Shown here piece after piece: positions 61,679 to 64,000 of a stretch of DNA of 64,000 nucleotides (positions are counted from its first letter, which is position 1; every line of letters starts with the position of its first letter). This stretch comes from JASSUD01 sp031963445 (GTDB lineage Bacteria > Pseudomonadota > Gammaproteobacteria > Burkholderiales > Burkholderiaceae). The notes under the pieces were generated by a model that was given only the letters and a program-made list of their open reading frames with translations, made no database searches and was not told the DNA's origin. Both the position numbers and the translations under genes were made by a program. The stretch spans positions 2,170,001-2,234,000 of the forward strand of contig JASSUH010000001.1 of assembly GCA_031963445.1 (NCBI GenBank). Direction: 5' to 3'.

Positions 61679-63859
61679 CTAAGCGCTCTCTTTCCCCTTA
61701 CTTTTATTTACATCTCTCCTCTCTGAAGGTATAAACCGGCGGATTGTAGGTAATAGTCCGCTTGCCTGCTTCGGCCTTTCTTCGGGTTGCTGCAGCGCGC
61801 TAAGATTTCGCCTCAGAAGAGAATTTTCTTCCGTTAACGCATTTTCTCGTACTTCCAATCCCCCTATTCTTTCACTCTGCTTCTGGCTAGGTACTTCGCG
61901 CACAACTATTTGGAACGACTCCACATCCCCATCAGCAGGTCTCTGATTAAAAGTTTGCTCATTTAATCCTGTTACTAAAGATGCTATCGTCTCACTTAAG
62001 ACATCAAGTTTATTGCTCAGCTCTCTTATTTCATCGCTCCCTGTCTTAGTATCCTTTGAAGATGCCTGACCTACCTCCTGCTCTTCACGATTCTGAGCAG
62101 ATGCTAATTCAGCACGAAGCCTTTCTTCATTCTCGGTAAAATACGCAAGTTCTCTCTCTAGTTCTCTTTGCTTTGTTTCTAAGATTTTTGCCCGCTCATT
62201 GGCAATGTTGAGCTCGTTATCTCTCTCTTGCAGCACCTTCTTCAAGATTTCCATTTCGTCGGCCTGCAACTTCTGTTCAGATAGCAGAATCCCTTGCGTC
62301 ATTTTGTGCTCATTAGCAGAATTTAACGCCGATCTGAATTTAAGCAATGCCTTATCAAGCAATAAAATTCGTTGCTTTAACGTCTCCTCTTCATCTCGAA
62401 CAGACACCAACTCAGCCTCATGCTCTCGTTCTTCCTTAGCAAGTTTGGACACCTGCTTCTCTAGTGTTTTTTTATCTCGTTCTAATGAGTCTATTTCTTC
62501 TCTATGCAATTCATTATTTTTTTGAATAATTTCTTCACGATTTTTAATTGTTTTCTCTAGGCGAGTATTAAGAGCGCGAATTTCTATCTCGAGAAGCAAG
62601 ATTTTTTCCTTACACTCCTCGCTTTCACACCGAGCGCTCACCAGTTCAAGGCGAAACTTCTGTTCATTCTTTTCACAATCTGAAACCTGCTGCTTCAGCA
62701 CTTTTTTCTCTTCTTCTAATAGCGTTATCCGATTAGTGGCAATATCGAGTTCATTAACTCTATTTTGCGACGCTTCTACTTCCTCACGCCGAGCTTGATT
62801 ACTCTCTTTAAGCTCCTGCACTGTTTGCATCAATTTTTCTCTCTCTTCATTAAGAGAATTTAACTTGGACCTAAGTTCGCGCAGGTCGGTTAAACCTAGG
62901 TCATCCATTCCCTGTGTCGGCAAAAGCTTTGACTTAGGCTTCTGATTAGCTAACCGTGGATGCTGGTTAGGCTCCTCAGGTATTGCAGCCCTTGTTTCAG
63001 ATGCAGCGGCCTGTTCATCTAAATTCTCATTCTCTTCGATGATTTGCTCTACACCAGTAGCGCGTTCCTGCTGATTGTTAATGACCTCTTCTACTTGCTC
63101 AACTCTTTCCTCTTCCATCGGAGTTATGCCAGGCGCTCTTTCAGAGGTTGCGGGGTGTTGTTCCAGTTTGACTAAAGCAGTTTGATCAATTGCTGAAGAT
63201 TTAATGCTTGTATCATTTTTTTTAATCACGGGCGCAGCGTTCTTAGGATAAGTAGCAAAGCTATTTATTAGTTGAACGAGAAGAGCAGGCTGCACTGCAC
63301 TGCTTTTCACTGGTGTTGTGTTTGCCACCACGTCCATTGCGCCAAAGTAATGAACTGGTCTTGGCCCAAGCCTCAGAATTACCGAACCAAATTTTCTTGC
63401 CTCCTCAACTATTTGGTGAAGGCTTTCCTCCGGCTTAGGTCTAAGTAAATCTTCGCTTGGTTTGAAATTGATTTTTTTGACTTCAGCCCCTGTTTCTTTT
63501 AAGTGCCTACACAACTGGCTGTAATTGCATAAACATTCACACCATTCTTTTTTATAGGCTGCATAGTCAAAGTCACTTGCACTAGAAGAGAGAAGCACAT
63601 CTAACTTCTCTAAATTACGCTGAAGCGCCCACTTTGATTCGAGCAAATTATTCCATCCTGGATTTTTATAATCTTGGAGACTGGCTTGACCCGTTTTGAT
63701 CTCAGCTTCCAGCTTTCTTGCGCTGTCCAGTGCTATCCACACTCTGTCTTTATAGTTATTTCCTGCTATAGCGCATAAAGAAGCATTGTTGCCTGCTCGG
63801 TACACCTCTGTGTTAACTCTAGTTATAGCTGTGGTGCTAGTTCTAACTGACCCGATCAT
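61679..63859 (-). CDS. Unknown large coiled-coil protein, shared N-terminal domain (paralog)
   Basis: 726 residues. Residues about 1-190 are closely similar to the 58172 gene (NNYKDRVWIALDSARKLEAE; FKPSEDLLRPKPEESLHQIV; LGPRPVHYFGAMDVVA). After a linker (190-310), a nearly unbroken coiled coil runs from about 315 to 620. The C-terminus is basic (IRRFIPSERRDVNKSKGKES). The conserved start fixes the ATG at 63859. No enzyme domain, signal peptide or clear membrane helix. The C-terminal two thirds are unrelated in detail to the paralog, so family members vary behind a constant head. Confidence 0.78.
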   Translation of the reverse strand: MIGSVRTSTTAITRVNTEVYRAGNNASLCAIAGNNYKDRVWIALDSARKLEAEIKTGQASLQDYKNPGWNNLLESKWALQRNLEKLDVLLSSSASDFDYAAYKKEWCECLCNYSQLCRHLKETGAEVKKINFKPSEDLLRPKPEESLHQIVEEARKFGSVILRLGPRPVHYFGAMDVVANTTPVKSSAVQPALLVQLINSFATYPKNAAPVIKKNDTSIKSSAIDQTALVKLEQHPATSERAPGITPMEEERVEQVEEVINNQQERATGVEQIIEENENLDEQAAASETRAAIPEEPNQHPRLANQKPKSKLLPTQGMDDLGLTDLRELRSKLNSLNEEREKLMQTVQELKESNQARREEVEASQNRVNELDIATNRITLLEEEKKVLKQQVSDCEKNEQKFRLELVSARCESEECKEKILLLEIEIRALNTRLEKTIKNREEIIQKNNELHREEIDSLERDKKTLEKQVSKLAKEEREHEAELVSVRDEEETLKQRILLLDKALLKFRSALNSANEHKMTQGILLSEQKLQADEMEILKKVLQERDNELNIANERAKILETKQRELERELAYFTENEERLRAELASAQNREEQEVGQASSKDTKTGSDEIRELSNKLDVLSETIASLVTGLNEQTFNQRPADGDVESFQIVVREVPSQKQSERIGGLEVRENALTEENSLLRRNLSALQQPEERPKQASGLLPTIRRFIPSERRDVNKSKGKESA

Positions 63860-63913
63860 AATTAACGACCTTAAGATTTTTCTGAAATTTTCTATAAGCT
63901 AACATTGATGCGA

Positions 63914-63937
63914 TCGCTCTATATCGGGGGAAAGCCT
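63914..63937 (-). promoter_or_regulatory. Shared upstream box, copy 3
   Basis: The coding strand reads AGGCTTTCCCCCGATATAGA, then GCGA, 55 bases before the ATG. The conserved upstream segment continues to the window edge. Confidence 0.62.
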
Positions 63938-64000
63938 CAATTATGAAAAAAAGATATAAATTAGTATTTCTTTCGATAGATAATCAGCGGCCTGCCTATT

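Noticed and set aside
51495..63859. Island genes as phage tail or structural maintenance (SMC-like) proteins
   Set aside because: No Walker motifs, hinge or phage neighbours are seen; similarity is only coiled-coil composition.

Overview
The window looks like the chromosome of a reduced, host-associated member of the Burkholderiaceae. Gene order is typical of Burkholderia: glyA / ybgC-tolQRAB-pal-cpoB, yebC-purD-hemF-nadD-rsfS-rng, msbA-waaL-dnaE, and parE/parC. Base composition, however, is much lower in GC than free-living Burkholderia. Short palindromic repeats crowd the intergenic space, some operon genes are missing, and one end carries a lineage-specific block of coiled-coil genes. This fits a fungal endosymbiont of the Mycoavidus/Glomeribacter type; that is inference from gene order and style, not a database match.

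Layout. 1-6.6 kb: a glyA fragment (- strand), then the complete Tol-Pal envelope operon. 6.7-9.0 kb: gltX coupled to an NlpC/P60 peptidase. 9.3-15.5 kb: an unknown gene, fabI, tRNA-Leu(CAG), a lipoprotein, an ArnT/PMT glycosyltransferase, a small membrane protein and a RidA protein. 15.6-21.4 kb: topoisomerase IV genes parC and parE, split by a repeat-flanked gene for a Ser/Pro-rich helical-repeat protein. 22-27.1 kb: a stress cluster (erythromycin-esterase-like, phosphoribosyltransferase, BON protein, Hsp20, Zn alcohol dehydrogenase, DUF3175). 27.4-33.6 kb: yebC, purD, hemF, nadD, rsfS and rng, with a repeat where rlmH and maf would be expected. 33.7-43.2 kb: msbA, an O-antigen ligase, a WaaE-like glycosyltransferase, dnaE and a DEAD-box helicase. 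43.5-44.0 kb: tRNA-Val and tmRNA. 44.2-50.0 kb: two DUF421 genes, a porin, an atypical SDR, and an MHS-type transporter coupled to a PAS protein. 50.3-51.5 kb: two related XRE-like regulators.

51.5-64 kb (and probably beyond the right edge) is the unusual part. Seven - strand genes encode large, Ser-rich, coiled-coil proteins with no recognisable enzyme. Three share an N-terminal domain, and their transcription units share an upstream box. Several contain internal duplications, and two exchange a nearly identical segment. A dead IS256-type transposase lies between two of them. The simplest reading is an expanding, recombining family of candidate secreted or host-interaction proteins, but neither secretion nor function is shown by the sequence.

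Two intergenic repeat families run through the window. Family A is a 100-170 bp palindrome with a GTTGGGGTGACGNAGGAACCCC core that sits directly on stop codons. Family B is a 55-125 bp element with long terminal inverted repeats. Copies of family B reach into genes and supply codons of at least three proteins (the NlpC peptidase N-terminus, the transporter N-terminus and the O-antigen ligase C-terminus).
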